Positions 9,604 to 18,694 of a stretch of DNA of 64,000 nucleotides are shown here, in pieces. The notes beneath the pieces were generated by a model. That model made no database searches. It was not told the DNA's origin and saw only the letters and a program-made list of their open reading frames with translations. The stretch's first letter is position 1, and each line of letters opens with the position of its first letter. The DNA is from Sporolactobacillus kofuensis (GTDB taxonomy: Bacteria > Bacillota > Bacilli > Bacillales > Sporolactobacillaceae), in assembly GCF_042660205.1 (NCBI RefSeq), contig NZ_JBHSTQ010000011.1, forward strand, positions 45,092-109,091, written 5' to 3'. The translations under genes were made by a program, and so were the position numbers.

Positions 9604-10497
9604 TCAAACTTTCAAGAACTTACGTACAGAACTCATGCTGCCCCAGACGCCGATTATTGCACCGATACCGACCAGCAACAGGCTCAAATTCGTCGTCATG
9701 GTGTGATAAGGGATCAACCGGATGAACATCTGCTGCAGATTGCCTCCAAGGCCGTAATAGGCGAATCGGTACACAACCATGACCAATACGACCGGAATCA
9801 CCGATCCAAGAATTCCCATGACCAAACCTTCAATGAAATATGGCCACCGGACAAAGGCATTCGTCGCACCAACCAGTTTCATGATTTCAATTTCTCGGCG
9901 ACGCGCAACAATCGTTAGCTTAATGGTATTCGCAATCAAGAATACCGAGGTAAACAGCAAACCGATAATCAATACGATGCCGACATTTCGAGCAATTCTT
10001 ATGAAATGGAACAACTTTTCAACCGTACCTTTTCCATAACGCACATCGGTGACATTCGGTAAATCTCTCACCTGGTTAGCGACATGAATCGTTTGTTCCG
10101 GTTTCTTCGTTTTTAGAATAAATGCGTTGGGCAGCGGATTTTCCTTCTGAAGATCAGCAAAGCTCTTCTTATCATTGCCAAGACTCTTCATCAGGCTGTT
10201 CAAGCCTTGTTTCTTAGACTGGAACTGTACAGACTGCACATTTTTAACTTCCTTGAGGTCTTGTTCAAGCGCATCCTGCTGTGCTTGTGTGATGGATTGA
10301 TCCAAATAGACACGAACCTCAACATCACTTTCAATATCGCCGGCGATCTTGTTTAGGTTAAACATTACCATCAGGAACAGACCAACCAGAACGAGTGACA
10401 CGGTTACAGCACTCACTGAAGCGAACGTCATCCAACCGTTCCGTCCGAGGCTCTTAAAGCTTTCATTGACATGTCTTCTCAGAGTTCTAATCTTCAT
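9604..10497 (-). CDS. ftsX: Cell-division membrane protein FtsX
   Basis: FtsX is the membrane partner of the FtsE ATPase; in Bacilli the pair activates the wall hydrolase CwlO during elongation. The protein has 297 residues: one N-terminal membrane segment after SFKSLGRNGWMTF, a large outer domain of about 100 residues, then three membrane segments. The start is placed at ATG 10497 (MKIRTLRRH), which fits the family N terminus and gives a ribosome-binding spacing of about 10; ATG 10503 is an alternative. The gene overlaps the end of ftsE by about 11 bases, implying translational coupling. Confidence 0.94.
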   Translation of the reverse strand: MKIRTLRRHVNESFKSLGRNGWMTFASVSAVTVSLVLVGLFLMVMFNLNKIAGDIESDVEVRVYLDQSITQAQQDALEQDLKEVKNVQSVQFQSKKQGLNSLMKSLGNDKKSFADLQKENPLPNAFILKTKKPEQTIHVANQVRDLPNVTDVRYGKGTVEKLFHFIRIARNVGIVLIIGLLFTSVFLIANTIKLTIVARRREIEIMKLVGATNAFVRWPYFIEGLVMGILGSVIPVVLVMVVYRFAYYGLGGNLQQMFIRLIPYHTMTTNLSLLLVGIGAIIGVWGSMSSVRKFLKV

Positions 10498-11182
10498 AGC
10501 CATAGTCCCCTTCCTGCTGGTCACGCACTATCATACCGCCTTCAAGAGCAATAACTCTGTGCCTGATCTTATTAACAATATCTCGGTTGTGGGTTGCCAT
10601 GACAATTGTTGTTCCCTGTTCATTGATCCTTTTGAACACGTCCATAATCTGCCATGAAGTTTCCGGGTCAAGGTTACCTGTAGGTTCGTCGGCAATCAAT
10701 ACAGGAGGACGGTTGCATATTGAGCGCGCAATGGATACCCGCTGCTGCTCGCCACCGGAAAGTTGATCCGGAAATGAGCGCATTTTATGTTTCAAGCCGA
10801 CCAGATCAAGTACTTCCATGACACGCTTCTTGATCGTCCGCGGATGTTCTTCAATAACTTCAAGTGCGAACGCCACATTTTCATAGACCGTCAGTTTCGG
10901 CAATAATCGGAAGTCCTGAAAGACAACACCAATTTTACGTCGAAAATATGGGACCTGACGCTCACGCAAATTCGCGATATTTTTATTATTAATGAATATC
11001 TTGCCTCTTGTAGGCTTCAATTCTCTAAAAATCATTTTAATAAACGTTGATTTACCTGCCCCACTTGGGCCAACAATATAGACAAATTCGCCTTGTTTGA
11101 CAGACAGATCAATGCCGTTCAATGCCATGACCCCATTTGGGTAGGCTTTCCAGACATTTTGCATCAAAATTACGTCTTCCAT
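10487..11182 (-). CDS. ftsE: Cell-division ABC ATPase FtsE
   Basis: A cytoplasmic ABC ATPase that powers signalling through FtsX. It has 231 residues with Walker A GPSGAGKST, Q-loop VFQDFRLLP, signature LSGGEQQR and Walker B VLIADEPTGNLD. The start ATG 11182 follows GGGGGAAGGAA with a four-base spacer; an 11-codon upstream extension has no ribosome binding site. First gene of the ftsE-ftsX operon. The cytochrome gene cccB, which neighbours ftsEX in B. subtilis, is absent. Confidence 0.95.
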   Translation of the reverse strand: MEDVILMQNVWKAYPNGVMALNGIDLSVKQGEFVYIVGPSGAGKSTFIKMIFRELKPTRGKIFINNKNIANLRERQVPYFRRKIGVVFQDFRLLPKLTVYENVAFALEVIEEHPRTIKKRVMEVLDLVGLKHKMRSFPDQLSGGEQQRVSIARSICNRPPVLIADEPTGNLDPETSWQIMDVFKRINEQGTTIVMATHNRDIVNKIRHRVIALEGGMIVRDQQEGDYGYED

Positions 11183-11540
11183 AAAGTTCCTTCCCCCAAA
11201 ATCTTTTTTGCACATTTTGTCTTTATTTCTAGAAATCTGTCTGATTCACTCATTTCTATGTAAAACCATTCGCACGAATCATTAAAATGGGTGGGTTGCC
11301 ATGAAGTTAAGCAAGGACACCATTTTTGCGCACAAACTATGTAGAAAAACAAAACACTCCACTAATCAATAGTAATTATACCATCAGAATCCGACATAAT
11401 CCCTACGAAAATTATTACATTTCAATTTCAAATGAAGTATTGTAATGAAATTTTTTGATGAAAAATGGCGAATAACGCCGGTGAAACGGTTAGATTCTTC
11501 TCTACCCGGAACTAATATGAGTCCCCTTTTTCTTGATGTA

Positions 11541-11612
11541 ATTGTCCGATTGTGGTTTTCGCGCGTGGGCTTCCGCTTTTCGCGCATTGATTCCCTATTT
11601 TTATGCATTGGC
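11541..11612. repeat. Array B of 21-bp degenerate units (3 copies)
   Basis: TTTTCGCGC begins at 11556 and again at 11577, and TTTTATGC follows at about 11599: a period of 21 to 22 bases. The cores end in CATTG, as in the minus-strand reading of array A. Confidence 0.65.
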
Positions 11613-11649
11613 TAAACATTAATCAGAAGTCGATTATTTTCTAGGCAAC

Positions 11650-11682
11650 AAAAAAACGGAGGTGAAATTCCCTCCGCTTAAG
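11650..11682 (-). terminator. Terminator of yitT-family gene
   Basis: GCGGAGG and CCTCCG form a hairpin on the minus strand followed by seven T, 17 bases after the stop codon. Confidence 0.85.
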
Positions 11683-11698
11683 TCTTAAAGCAAGTCCC

Positions 11699-12595
11699 TT
11701 AACTGCGTTTATAGAAACCTTTACCAAATACCTCAGTTGCATTGGTCAAAATGAAAAAGGAATCCGGATCAATCGAGCGAACTAACTGCTTTAGGTGTGT
11801 CAATTCACCCTGTGAAACGACAGTCATCAGCATCGGCCGATTATCGCCGGTATAACCCCCTTGGCTCGTAATTCGCGTCACACCACGATCAATTTCATCC
11901 AGGATTGCTTGACGCATTTCATCTTCTCTTTCAGAAATGATCAGTGCCATCTTTTCTGTATTAAAGCCGAGCTGCACAACATCAATCATTTTAGCCGTTA
12001 CATAAATACTGATTAATGCGTAGAGTGCCGCCCCAAGCGACATGAAGAAAGCTGAAGTGAGTACAATCACCCCGTCAAAAAGTGAGACACAAACCCCTAA
12101 GGAAATGCCGGTATACTTATGTACAATTTGTCCGGCGAGTGCTGTGCCTCCAGTAGAGCCGCGCCCACGAAAAACAAGTCCTAAACCAACCCCGGTACCG
12201 ACGCCGCCAAACAAAGCACCAAGTAATGGGCTCTGCGTTGCAGCAGGGACCTCGGCTGTCAAGAAAACGAAGAACGGCAACGTCACCGTGCCAAGCAAGA
12301 TCTTCATCATGTAATCTAAATAACCAAATTCTTTGCCAAGAATTACTAAACCTAAAATGAAAATCGGTAGATTCAATCCCCACTGGGTGTAAGAAGGTGC
12401 CCAGCCGAGCGTCCAGTGCAACACAATACTGATCCCAGCCACGCCGCCGGAGGCAATATGGGTCGGAAGCATAAAGGTGTTAAACGTAATTCCGACGATA
12501 AACGAACCGATAATGACGAGAATATAGTCCATTAAAATGGCAAATTTTCCACGCGGAACAACCGTATGCTTGTCCCTTTTCTTGAAGAAATACAT
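11699..12595 (-). CDS. yvjA: YitT/YvjA-family membrane protein
   Basis: A 298-residue integral membrane protein with about five or six hydrophobic segments (residues about 20-200), several rich in glycine (GALFGGVGTGVGLGL). A C-terminal cytosolic domain of about 90 residues follows (the DUF2179-type fold, IISEREDEMRQAI onward). Transport function is not established for the family. Position between ftsE and prfB matches yvjA of B. subtilis, hence the symbol. AAAGGAG precedes the start. Confidence 0.85.
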   Translation of the reverse strand: MYFFKKRDKHTVVPRGKFAILMDYILVIIGSFIVGITFNTFMLPTHIASGGVAGISIVLHWTLGWAPSYTQWGLNLPIFILGLVILGKEFGYLDYMMKILLGTVTLPFFVFLTAEVPAATQSPLLGALFGGVGTGVGLGLVFRGRGSTGGTALAGQIVHKYTGISLGVCVSLFDGVIVLTSAFFMSLGAALYALISIYVTAKMIDVVQLGFNTEKMALIISEREDEMRQAILDEIDRGVTRITSQGGYTGDNRPMLMTVVSQGELTHLKQLVRSIDPDSFFILTNATEVFGKGFYKRS

Positions 12596-12614
12596 AAAAA
12601 TGCTCCTTTACCGG

Positions 12615-12644
12615 AAGAACAGTCGGTTTCACTAAATACTGTTC
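12615..12644 (-). promoter_or_regulatory. Leader hairpin before yvjA
   Basis: AGAACAGT and ACTGTTCT form an 8-bp stem around a 14-base loop, ending about 10 bases before the AAAGGAG of yvjA. It has no T-run, so it is not an ordinary terminator. Whether it regulates translation is unknown. Confidence 0.35.
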
Positions 12645-12676
12645 TCCAAAATCCAAAAAAATAGAAGAATGCTCTT

Positions 12677-12706
12677 ATTTTAATGCATGCGTTTCATAAT
12701 GGTCAA
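12677..12706 (-). promoter_or_regulatory. Probable sigma-A promoter of yvjA
   Basis: TTGACC (12706-12701) and TAAAAT (12682-12677) on the minus strand are 18 bases apart, about 80 bases ahead of the start codon. Confidence 0.55.
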
Positions 12707-12769
12707 TCGACTTCTACATGATTGACGTTAAATCGCTCATCAATAAAATAAATCCTGAGAAAAAAGTAA

Positions 12770-12892
12770 GTCGCGCCAAACGGATCCGGATCCGTACGCG
12801 TGCCAAAAACCTGTATTGCGCGCGAGTCTGCTTCGAAGCCGCACGAAAAATCGATGGTGATGCGCGTATCTCATTAAAATACGCGCAAAAAA
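12770..12892. repeat. Possible array E of about 21-bp units (weaker)
   Basis: CG-rich cores (CGCGCC, ACGCGTGCC, GCGCGCG, CCGCACG, TGCGCG, ACGCGC) recur near 12772, 12797, 12819, 12840, 12862 and 12882, with spacings of about 20-25 bases. ATGCGCG and CACGAAAAATC echo arrays A and B. An open frame of 71 codons runs across it but looks accidental. Confidence 0.4.
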
Positions 12893-12926
12893 GGTGTCTC
12901 ACAGTCATTAGACTTTTGAGACACCC
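12888..12926 (-). terminator. Terminator of prfB
   Basis: GGTGTCTCA pairs with TGAGACACC around a 15-base loop on the minus strand, followed by six T. Confidence 0.85.
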
Positions 12927-12942
12927 TCTCTAACCTTGCGTT

Positions 12943-14041
12943 TCACAGATGTAGGCGCAGGTATGCATCAATAAACGGATCAATATCTCCGTCCATGACG
13001 CGGTTCACGTCACCAATTTCAACATTGGTGCGATGATCCTTCACCATGGAATAGGGGTGGAAGACATAGGAACGAATCTGGCTTCCCCAGCCGATTTCTT
13101 TCTGCTCGCCGTGGAGTGCAGCCATTTCTGCTTCCTTTTTCTCTTCTTCCAATTGGTATAAGCGTGATTTCAACATCTTCATTGCCTGATCACGGTTCTG
13201 AAATTGCGACCGTTCCGACTGGCAACTCACAACAATACCGGTCGGGAGGTGCGTCATGCGCACAGCGGAAGAGGTCTTATTGATGTGCTGACCACCGGCA
13301 CCACTCGAGCGAAACACATCGACACGCAAGTCTTCCGGACGCACTTCGATCTCAATATCATCATCAAGTTCCGGAACAACTTCACATGAAACGAAAGAGG
13401 TGTGTCTCCGTCCGGCAGCATCAAATGGCGAAATACGTACCAGTCGATGAATGCCTTTTTCTGCCTTCAGGTAACCAAATGCATCCGGCCCTTTGATCAG
13501 CAGGGTCACACTTTTCACACCGGCTTCATCACCCGGCAGATAGTCCAATGTTTCTACAGCAAATCCTTTATTTTCCGCCCAGCGTGTGTACATACGCAGC
13601 AGCATCGATGCCCAGTCCTGAGCTTCAGTACCACCGGCACCCGGGTGCAATTCAAGAATTGCATTATTGCGGTCATGCGGTCCACTCAGTAGTAAGCGTG
13701 TTTCGTAATGATTAAATGCCTCACGCGCTTCCCCAAGTGATTCTTCCAGCTCCGCTTTGAGGTCTTCGTCTTCCTCTTCTTTGACCAATTCATAGGCAAC
13801 TTGAAGATCTTCGAATTTGGTTTCCAGGTCGGTGAGACTATCAACCTTCCCCTTTAACTCATTGGATTCATCAATGACCTTCTGAGCTTTTTCATTATTA
13901 TCCCAGAAGCCTGGCATTGACATTTTTTCATCCAATTCAGCGATCTTTGCCTTCTTGTTATCTAAGTCAAAGAGACCCCCTAAACTCTTTGAGACGAGTT
14001 TCCATCTCATCAATTTCGTGTTTCATTTCAGGTAAATCCAT
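12943..14041 (-). CDS. prfB: Peptide chain release factor 2, with programmed +1 frameshift
   Basis: RF2 ends translation at UGA and UAA. The gene needs a +1 frameshift: from ATG 14041 the first 24 codons end in CTT followed by in-frame TGA (13969-13967) and C, with AGGGGG a few bases upstream. This is the standard autoregulatory site. Reading continues from GAC at 13968 to the stop at 12943. The product is about 365 residues, the usual size, with GGQ inside SSGAGGQHINKT and the stop-recognition region in domain 2. A second ATG at 14047 is a possible start, but AGTAGG sits better for 14041. The downstream frame alone would lack the N terminus. Confidence 0.95.
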
Positions 14042-14070
14042 GTTCATCCTACTTTCCATTTCGCACAGAA

Positions 14071-16590
14071 TTATTTTCCGTGGCAGTTTTTATATTTTTT
14101 ACCGCTGCCGCATGGGCACGGATCATTACGGCCAACATGTACTTTGCGCTTCACTGGTTGCTTCTTTGCCGGTTCGTCGTCCTGACCACCAGAGATAACG
14201 CGCAGACCATGAGTCACACGTTCACGTTGAATCGGCTCCTCTTCACGAATTTCTGCTTTCATGAGGAAGTTTACGATTTCTTCGTCAATGCTGGCAACCA
14301 TTTCTTCAAACATCTTGAAGCCTTCAATATTGTATTCACGGTATGGATCTACTTGACCGTAAGCACGCAGGTAAATACCTTCACGGAGCTGTTCCATCGC
14401 ATCGATGTGATCCATCCACTTTGTATCAACCGTACGCAGAGTAATCACACGCTCAAATTCGCGCATCCGTTCCGTAGTGAAGAGTTCTTCTTTTTCATCG
14501 TAGCGATCGATCGCTTTTGCATAAAGTTCATCGATCATCTCTTCAGGATCTTTACCATCCAAATCCTTGAGCGATAGGCTGCCTTCATCGAACACTTTAG
14601 CATTCAAGTAGTCAATAACACCTTGAAGATCCCATTCTTCCGGCACTTCGCGTTCCGGTGTGTGTGCCTGAACTTGGCTCTCAATAACAAGCTTGATCAT
14701 GCCTTCAATATCAGGACGGAGATTCTTCGATTCGAGTACTTCCATACGCTGTTTATAGATGATTTCACGTTGTTGGCGCATAACGTCGTCAAACTTAAGC
14801 AATTGCTTACGGGCATCAAAGTTATTTCCTTCAACACGCTTCTGTGCAGCTTCCACTGATTTGCTGACGAGCTTGCTTTCAATCGGTGACGAATCATCCA
14901 TACCGATGCGTTCCATCCAGCTCTTCATTTTATCGGAACCGAACCGTTTCATCAAGTCATCTTCAAGCGACAAATAGAAACGGGATTCACCAGGATCGCC
15001 TTGACGTCCAGAACGTCCACGCAACTGGTTATCAATACGGCGAGACTCATGACGCTCCGTACCGAGAATGAATAGCCCACCAAGGTCAGCGACACCTTCA
15101 CCAAGTTTAATATCGGTACCACGACCAGCCATGTTCGTGGCGATTGTTACCGACCCTGCTTGACCGGCGTTTTCAATGATTTCTGCTTCGCGCGCATGGT
15201 TCTTCGCGTTCAATACGTTGTGCGGTATACCGCGCCTTTTAAGTAGTTTCGAAATCAATTCAGAAGTTTCAACAGCTACAGTACCCACCAATACCGGTTG
15301 ACCGCGATGATAAAGTGTTGCGATTTCATCGACAACTGCATTGAACTTACCTTTTTGTGTTTTATAAATTAAATCCGGATTATCAACACGGATCATTGGT
15401 TTATTCGTTGGGATTTCAATAACATCCATATTGTAGATACTTTGGAATTCTTCTTCTTCGGTCTTCGCCGTACCAGTCATACCGGAGAGCTTTTTATACA
15501 TACGGAAGAAGTTCTGCAAAGTAATTGTTGCTAAGGTCTTGCTTTCGCTCTGAACCTCAAGCCCTTCCTTAGCTTCAATTGCTTGGTGAAGCCCTTCGCT
15601 GTAGCGACGACCTTGCATCAAACGGCCGGTAAACGGATCGACAATGATGATCTGACCATCCTGCACAACATAATCTGTATCACGATGCATGATCGCATGT
15701 GCCTTCAATGCTTCGCTCACATGGTGATTAATCGTTACATTGGAATAGTCATACAAGTTCTTAATGCCGAAGAAGTTTTCTGCCTTGGTCATCCCTTCTT
15801 CAGTCAACTGTACCGATTTTGTCTTCAGGTCAACGGTGTAATCCTGTTTTTCAGTCAGAAGGCGGGCGAATTGGTTCGCACGTACGTAAAGGTCGGTCGA
15901 CTTCTCGGCATTACCGGAAATGATCAATGGCGTACGCGCTTCGTCAATGAGAATGGAGTCCACTTCATCGACAATCGCAAAGTTTAATGGACGCTGTACC
16001 ATTTCTTCCTTATACAGCACCATGTTGTCACGCAAGTAATCGAAGCCAAATTCACTGTTCGTACCGTATGTTATGTCGGCACCATAGGCTTCTTTCTTTT
16101 CCTCAGGAGATAACCCGTTCGTGTTCAAACCAACGGACAACCCGAGGAAATTGTAGAGCAGTCCCATTTGCTCAGCATCACGGGAGGCTAGATAATCATT
16201 GACCGTAACCAAGTGAGCACCCTTGCCTGCCAATGCGTTCAAATAAAGCGGCATGGTTGCGACCAGCGTTTTACCTTCACCGGTTTTCATTTCAGCGATG
16301 TTTCCTTGATGCAGTGCAATCGCACCGATTAACTGAACATAGTAAGGGGTCATGCCCAAAATACGTGTCGATGCTTCACGTACAACCGCAAATGCTTCCG
16401 GCAGCAAATCATCCAGCGTTTCACCATTTTCCAAACGCTGCCTGAACTCCGGCGTCTTTGCTTGAAGATCGTCATCGCTCAGCGCCTTCATTTCATCGGC
16501 TAATTTCTCAATCTCATGCGCGACTTTTTCCATCTTGCTGAGCTTGCGGAGGCTTGTATCCCCTAAAACCCTTTTGAGCATTCCTATCAT
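14071..16590 (-). CDS. secA: Preprotein translocase ATPase SecA
   Basis: SecA drives secreted proteins through SecYEG. The 839-residue protein has the DEAD-type motor (MKTGEGKTL Walker A, DEVDSILIDEARTPL), the second nucleotide-binding fold, and a C-terminal zinc-binding SEC-C tail (CPCGSGKKYKNCHGK). ATG 16590 (MIGMLKRVLGD) agrees with the family N terminus and has GAGGTG nine bases upstream; the longer open frame adds 21 unlikely residues. secA-prfB order is the Bacillus arrangement. Confidence 0.97.
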   Translation of the reverse strand: MIGMLKRVLGDTSLRKLSKMEKVAHEIEKLADEMKALSDDDLQAKTPEFRQRLENGETLDDLLPEAFAVVREASTRILGMTPYYVQLIGAIALHQGNIAEMKTGEGKTLVATMPLYLNALAGKGAHLVTVNDYLASRDAEQMGLLYNFLGLSVGLNTNGLSPEEKKEAYGADITYGTNSEFGFDYLRDNMVLYKEEMVQRPLNFAIVDEVDSILIDEARTPLIISGNAEKSTDLYVRANQFARLLTEKQDYTVDLKTKSVQLTEEGMTKAENFFGIKNLYDYSNVTINHHVSEALKAHAIMHRDTDYVVQDGQIIIVDPFTGRLMQGRRYSEGLHQAIEAKEGLEVQSESKTLATITLQNFFRMYKKLSGMTGTAKTEEEEFQSIYNMDVIEIPTNKPMIRVDNPDLIYKTQKGKFNAVVDEIATLYHRGQPVLVGTVAVETSELISKLLKRRGIPHNVLNAKNHAREAEIIENAGQAGSVTIATNMAGRGTDIKLGEGVADLGGLFILGTERHESRRIDNQLRGRSGRQGDPGESRFYLSLEDDLMKRFGSDKMKSWMERIGMDDSSPIESKLVSKSVEAAQKRVEGNNFDARKQLLKFDDVMRQQREIIYKQRMEVLESKNLRPDIEGMIKLVIESQVQAHTPEREVPEEWDLQGVIDYLNAKVFDEGSLSLKDLDGKDPEEMIDELYAKAIDRYDEKEELFTTERMREFERVITLRTVDTKWMDHIDAMEQLREGIYLRAYGQVDPYREYNIEGFKMFEEMVASIDEEIVNFLMKAEIREEEPIQRERVTHGLRVISGGQDDEPAKKQPVKRKVHVGRNDPCPCGSGKKYKNCHGK

Positions 16591-16716
16591 GCCTGCATAC
16601 ACCTCATTTAAGATTTCTGATTTGGTGCCATTTGCCCGCACCTTCACAGTCAATCACTCTATCTTGCTTTCACGTATAAACCTGTCCGAAAAAAGTTCTT
16701 CATCAATATGTTCTCT

Positions 16717-16745
16717 ATTTTATCAATATTCGCCGACTGTGACAA
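16717..16745 (-). promoter_or_regulatory. Sigma-A promoter of secA
   Basis: TTGTCA (16745-16740) and TAAAAT (16722-16717) on the minus strand are exactly 17 bases apart, about 127 bases before the secA start. Confidence 0.7.
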
Positions 16746-16962
16746 TTGCAGCGCGATTCGTTCATGATATTGACGCAATAACAATCAATCACTCACAATA
16801 CGTTCGCAATCAGTTGACCTTTTACGGGTTAGCGAAATGTGAATAAGTCGAACAATTTACATTATAAGGTAAAATATAGAAGTTGGAAATAGACAGCTCC
16901 GTGGACAAAACCCTAATAAGGGATCTGAATTTGATTTTTCCTATTCCCCTAGTGCTAGGGTA

Positions 16963-17030
16963 GCTTATCGGTCTGTTTGGTAATTTTATCGATCGTTTCA
17001 GCAGTTTTATCGGTCTGTTTTATGATCCGA
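16963..17030. repeat. Array C of 21-bp units (3 copies)
   Basis: TTATCG(G)TC begins at 16965, 16986 and 17007: exactly 21 bases each time. The first and third copies share TTATCGGTCTGTTT; the second reads TTATCGATCGTTT. Confidence 0.7.
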
Positions 17031-17043
17031 GTGTTCATCACTT

Positions 17044-17080
17044 AAAAGAGGAGATTCGCATCTGCGAACCTCCCCTCAGC
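17044..17080 (-). terminator. Terminator of hpf
   Basis: A long hairpin (GGAG-TTCGCA with TGCGAA-CTCC) on the minus strand followed by TCTTTT. Confidence 0.8.
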
Positions 17081-17103
17081 TGTATATTGATAATGATTTA
17101 ATG

Positions 17104-17646
17104 TTATTCCTGGTCAATCAAGCCAAACCGTCCGTCTTTACGACGATAAACGACCGCCGTTGAATTGTCTTCTGCGTTATTGAAGACGAAAAAGGAGTGG
17201 CCAAGCATATCCATTTGAAGAATGGCTTCATCCACAGTCATCGGCTTAAACACAAAGTGCTTTGTCCGGACAACGTCAAGCGCTTCCTCTTCCTCAACAG
17301 TTTTCGTCGCTGTATTTCCGGTATTCTGTAGGGCTTGCTTTGCCCCCTGGCGACTCTTTCGATTAAGTTTTGTCTTGTATTTCTTTACCTGACGTTCAAG
17401 CTTGGAAACCGCCAAGTCAATGGCTGTATAGAGATCTTCCTCGCCAACTTCAGCTCTCAGGAGAAGGCCTTGAAGTGGAATCGTAACTTCGACCACCTGT
17501 TCCGTATTATGCACACGCAAGTTCACCCGTGCACTCGTATCAATCGGTTCGTTGAAGTACTTTTCCAATTTGCTGATTCTCTTCTCTGCATAATCCTGCA
17601 AAGATGGTGTCACTGTGATATTTTCCCCGCGAATAATAATATCCAT
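17104..17646 (-). CDS. hpf: Long-form ribosome hibernation promoting factor
   Basis: HPF binds the 30S subunit in stationary phase, and the long form joins two 70S ribosomes into inactive 100S particles. The 180-residue protein has an N-terminal ribosome-binding domain (about 1-100) and a C-terminal dimerisation domain (about 120-180: HFVFKPMTVDEAILQMDMLG). ATG 17646 has GGAGG seven bases upstream; a 22-codon extension does not. Location before secA matches yvyD of B. subtilis. I could not identify its stress promoter. Confidence 0.95.
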   Translation of the reverse strand: MDIIIRGENITVTPSLQDYAEKRISKLEKYFNEPIDTSARVNLRVHNTEQVVEVTIPLQGLLLRAEVGEEDLYTAIDLAVSKLERQVKKYKTKLNRKSRQGAKQALQNTGNTATKTVEEEEALDVVRTKHFVFKPMTVDEAILQMDMLGHSFFVFNNAEDNSTAVVYRRKDGRFGLIDQE

Positions 17647-18054
17647 GAGAAAGCCTCCCTTCAATACTATATACATTCGCCATTCCCGTCCGAATTCCTT
17701 CTCAAACATCAAAATATTTTTACAACAAACGCTTTCTTTTTTCTATTTTCGACAAAAAGTGCATATCTCAACCAATTTTTCCATTCATGCAAAATAGGTA
17801 TGATTCGCATGCAATATTCCAATCAAAGCATAGCCGATTAAAGGGTGAAATTGTATTGACCCTGCTTGGAATAGCACATATAATAATTACGCAAACAGGA
17901 AAGATCGCCACAAAAATCCCGATCTTGTCCAATATTTTCCTAAATACATTCATGACTTTAGTGTAAGCATATCTAACACAGTCTTTTGAATATATTCATA
18001 ACACAAAGGTAATAAGCGAGACGGTGACCATATCTCTTAAAAGGAGTTTTGACC
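17647..18054. other. Divergent intergenic region hpf / small ORF
   Basis: Holds a strong sigma-A promoter on the plus strand (17856-17884) for the 45-residue ORF. The hpf leader side (17647-17850) has no promoter I could assign. Confidence 0.5.
17856..17884 (+). promoter_or_regulatory. Sigma-A promoter of the 45-residue ORF
   Basis: TTGACC and TATAAT are separated by exactly 17 bases. Transcription would begin near 17891, giving a leader of about 165 bases. Confidence 0.75.
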
Positions 18055-18192
18055 ATGTCAGTCAAGAAGGAAGAAATCATTGAATTGTTCGAACGGCTCA
18101 ATGAAGACGAGAAAGAATCCACTTACAATTACTTGCAATTCCTCGCAAGTCTGAATACACATAACGAAGACGAAGCACTCGCAGCTGAATAA
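18055..18192 (+). CDS. Unrecognised 45-residue acidic helical protein
   Basis: A short gene with an AAAGGAG ribosome binding site, its own consensus promoter and its own terminator, so very likely real. The product begins MSVKKEEIIELFERLNEDEK and continues with YNYLQFLAS and an acidic tail. It is predicted to be two short amphipathic helices with no membrane segment, cysteine or histidine cluster. I do not recognise the family; the helical pattern resembles C-terminal tails of some XRE-type regulators, which is a weak comparison only. It lies in front of the flagellar cluster, transcribed towards it. Confidence 0.75.
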   Translation: MSVKKEEIIELFERLNEDEKESTYNYLQFLASLNTHNEDEALAAE

Positions 18193-18204
18193 CCTGAATA
18201 GACC

Positions 18205-18247
18205 TATCGAACGCCCATCCGTTAACGCTTAGCGGGTGGGCGATTTA
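18205..18247 (+). terminator. Terminator of the 45-residue ORF
   Basis: CGCCCA-CCG pairs with CGG-TGGGCG around a short loop, followed by ATTTATTT. Confidence 0.75.
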
Positions 18248-18280
18248 TTTAACGTAAAATTGATTGAACAAAGCTAAAAA

Positions 18281-18322
18281 ATAAAGACCTTAGGCGAAAG
18301 CCTATCAATGGTCTTAGTGTAT
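18281..18322 (-). terminator. Terminator of the flaG-fliD-fliS-fliT operon
   Basis: AAGACC pairs with GGTCTT, enclosing an inner AGGC/GCCT stem with a four-base loop. On the minus strand it is followed by TATTTTTT. Confidence 0.75.
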
Positions 18323-18346
18323 GTGTAGCTATATAATTGGTGACAA

Positions 18347-18694
18347 TTATTCATGGCGATCAAAGAACGAACCTGATTGATTTAATAATGCGTTATTATA
18401 ACCTCGATATTGAGTCAGTGATTTCTTTTGGTGCCGAAAATTGTTCATTTCTTCAATGAGATTTTGCTTTCCTCTTGTCATTATCTCATTAATTTCCTTG
18501 TTTAGTTCAACAATTTTCTTTCCAAGCACTTTTTCTTCAGGAGAGTAATTATCAGTCAGTCCTTCAATTAATCGCTGACGTAAATCTAGTTGCGTTTTTA
18601 AATTTTTAACTATCTCAATTGAAGGATTGGACAGTTGTTGTTCAGCACACTGTTTAAGCTTTAAGGTCACTTCATAAATTTGTTGGACACTCAT
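18347..18694 (-). CDS. fliT: FliT-like flagellar chaperone
   Basis: A 115-residue all-helical, charged protein directly after fliS, in the position of fliT. FliT-type proteins are export chaperones for the cap protein FliD. Sequence similarity in this family is low, so the call rests on size, helical character and position. The start ATG overlaps the fliS stop (TGATG), implying coupled translation. Confidence 0.75.
   Translation of the reverse strand: MSVQQIYEVTLKLKQCAEQQLSNPSIEIVKNLKTQLDLRQRLIEGLTDNYSPEEKVLGKKIVELNKEINEIMTRGKQNLIEEMNNFRHQKKSLTQYRGYNNALLNQSGSFFDRHE

Larger units (their letters stand above)
11183..11698. other. Intergenic region between ftsE and the yitT-family gene
   Basis: Contains an extended -10 element TGGTATAAT on the minus strand (11383-11375), a likely ftsE promoter. 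It also holds repeat array B (11541-11612) and the terminator of the next gene. Bases 11400-11540 are A/T-rich with nothing recognised. Confidence 0.5.
16591..17103. other. Intergenic region between secA and hpf
   Basis: Holds the secA promoter (16717-16745), repeat array C (16963-17030) and the hpf terminator. Bases 16750-16960 show nothing recognised. Confidence 0.5.

Noticed and set aside
12718..12933. A 71-codon plus-strand frame after prfB
   Set aside because: Arg/Lys-rich product across the periodic CG-rich array and into the prfB terminator, no ribosome binding site; not a gene.
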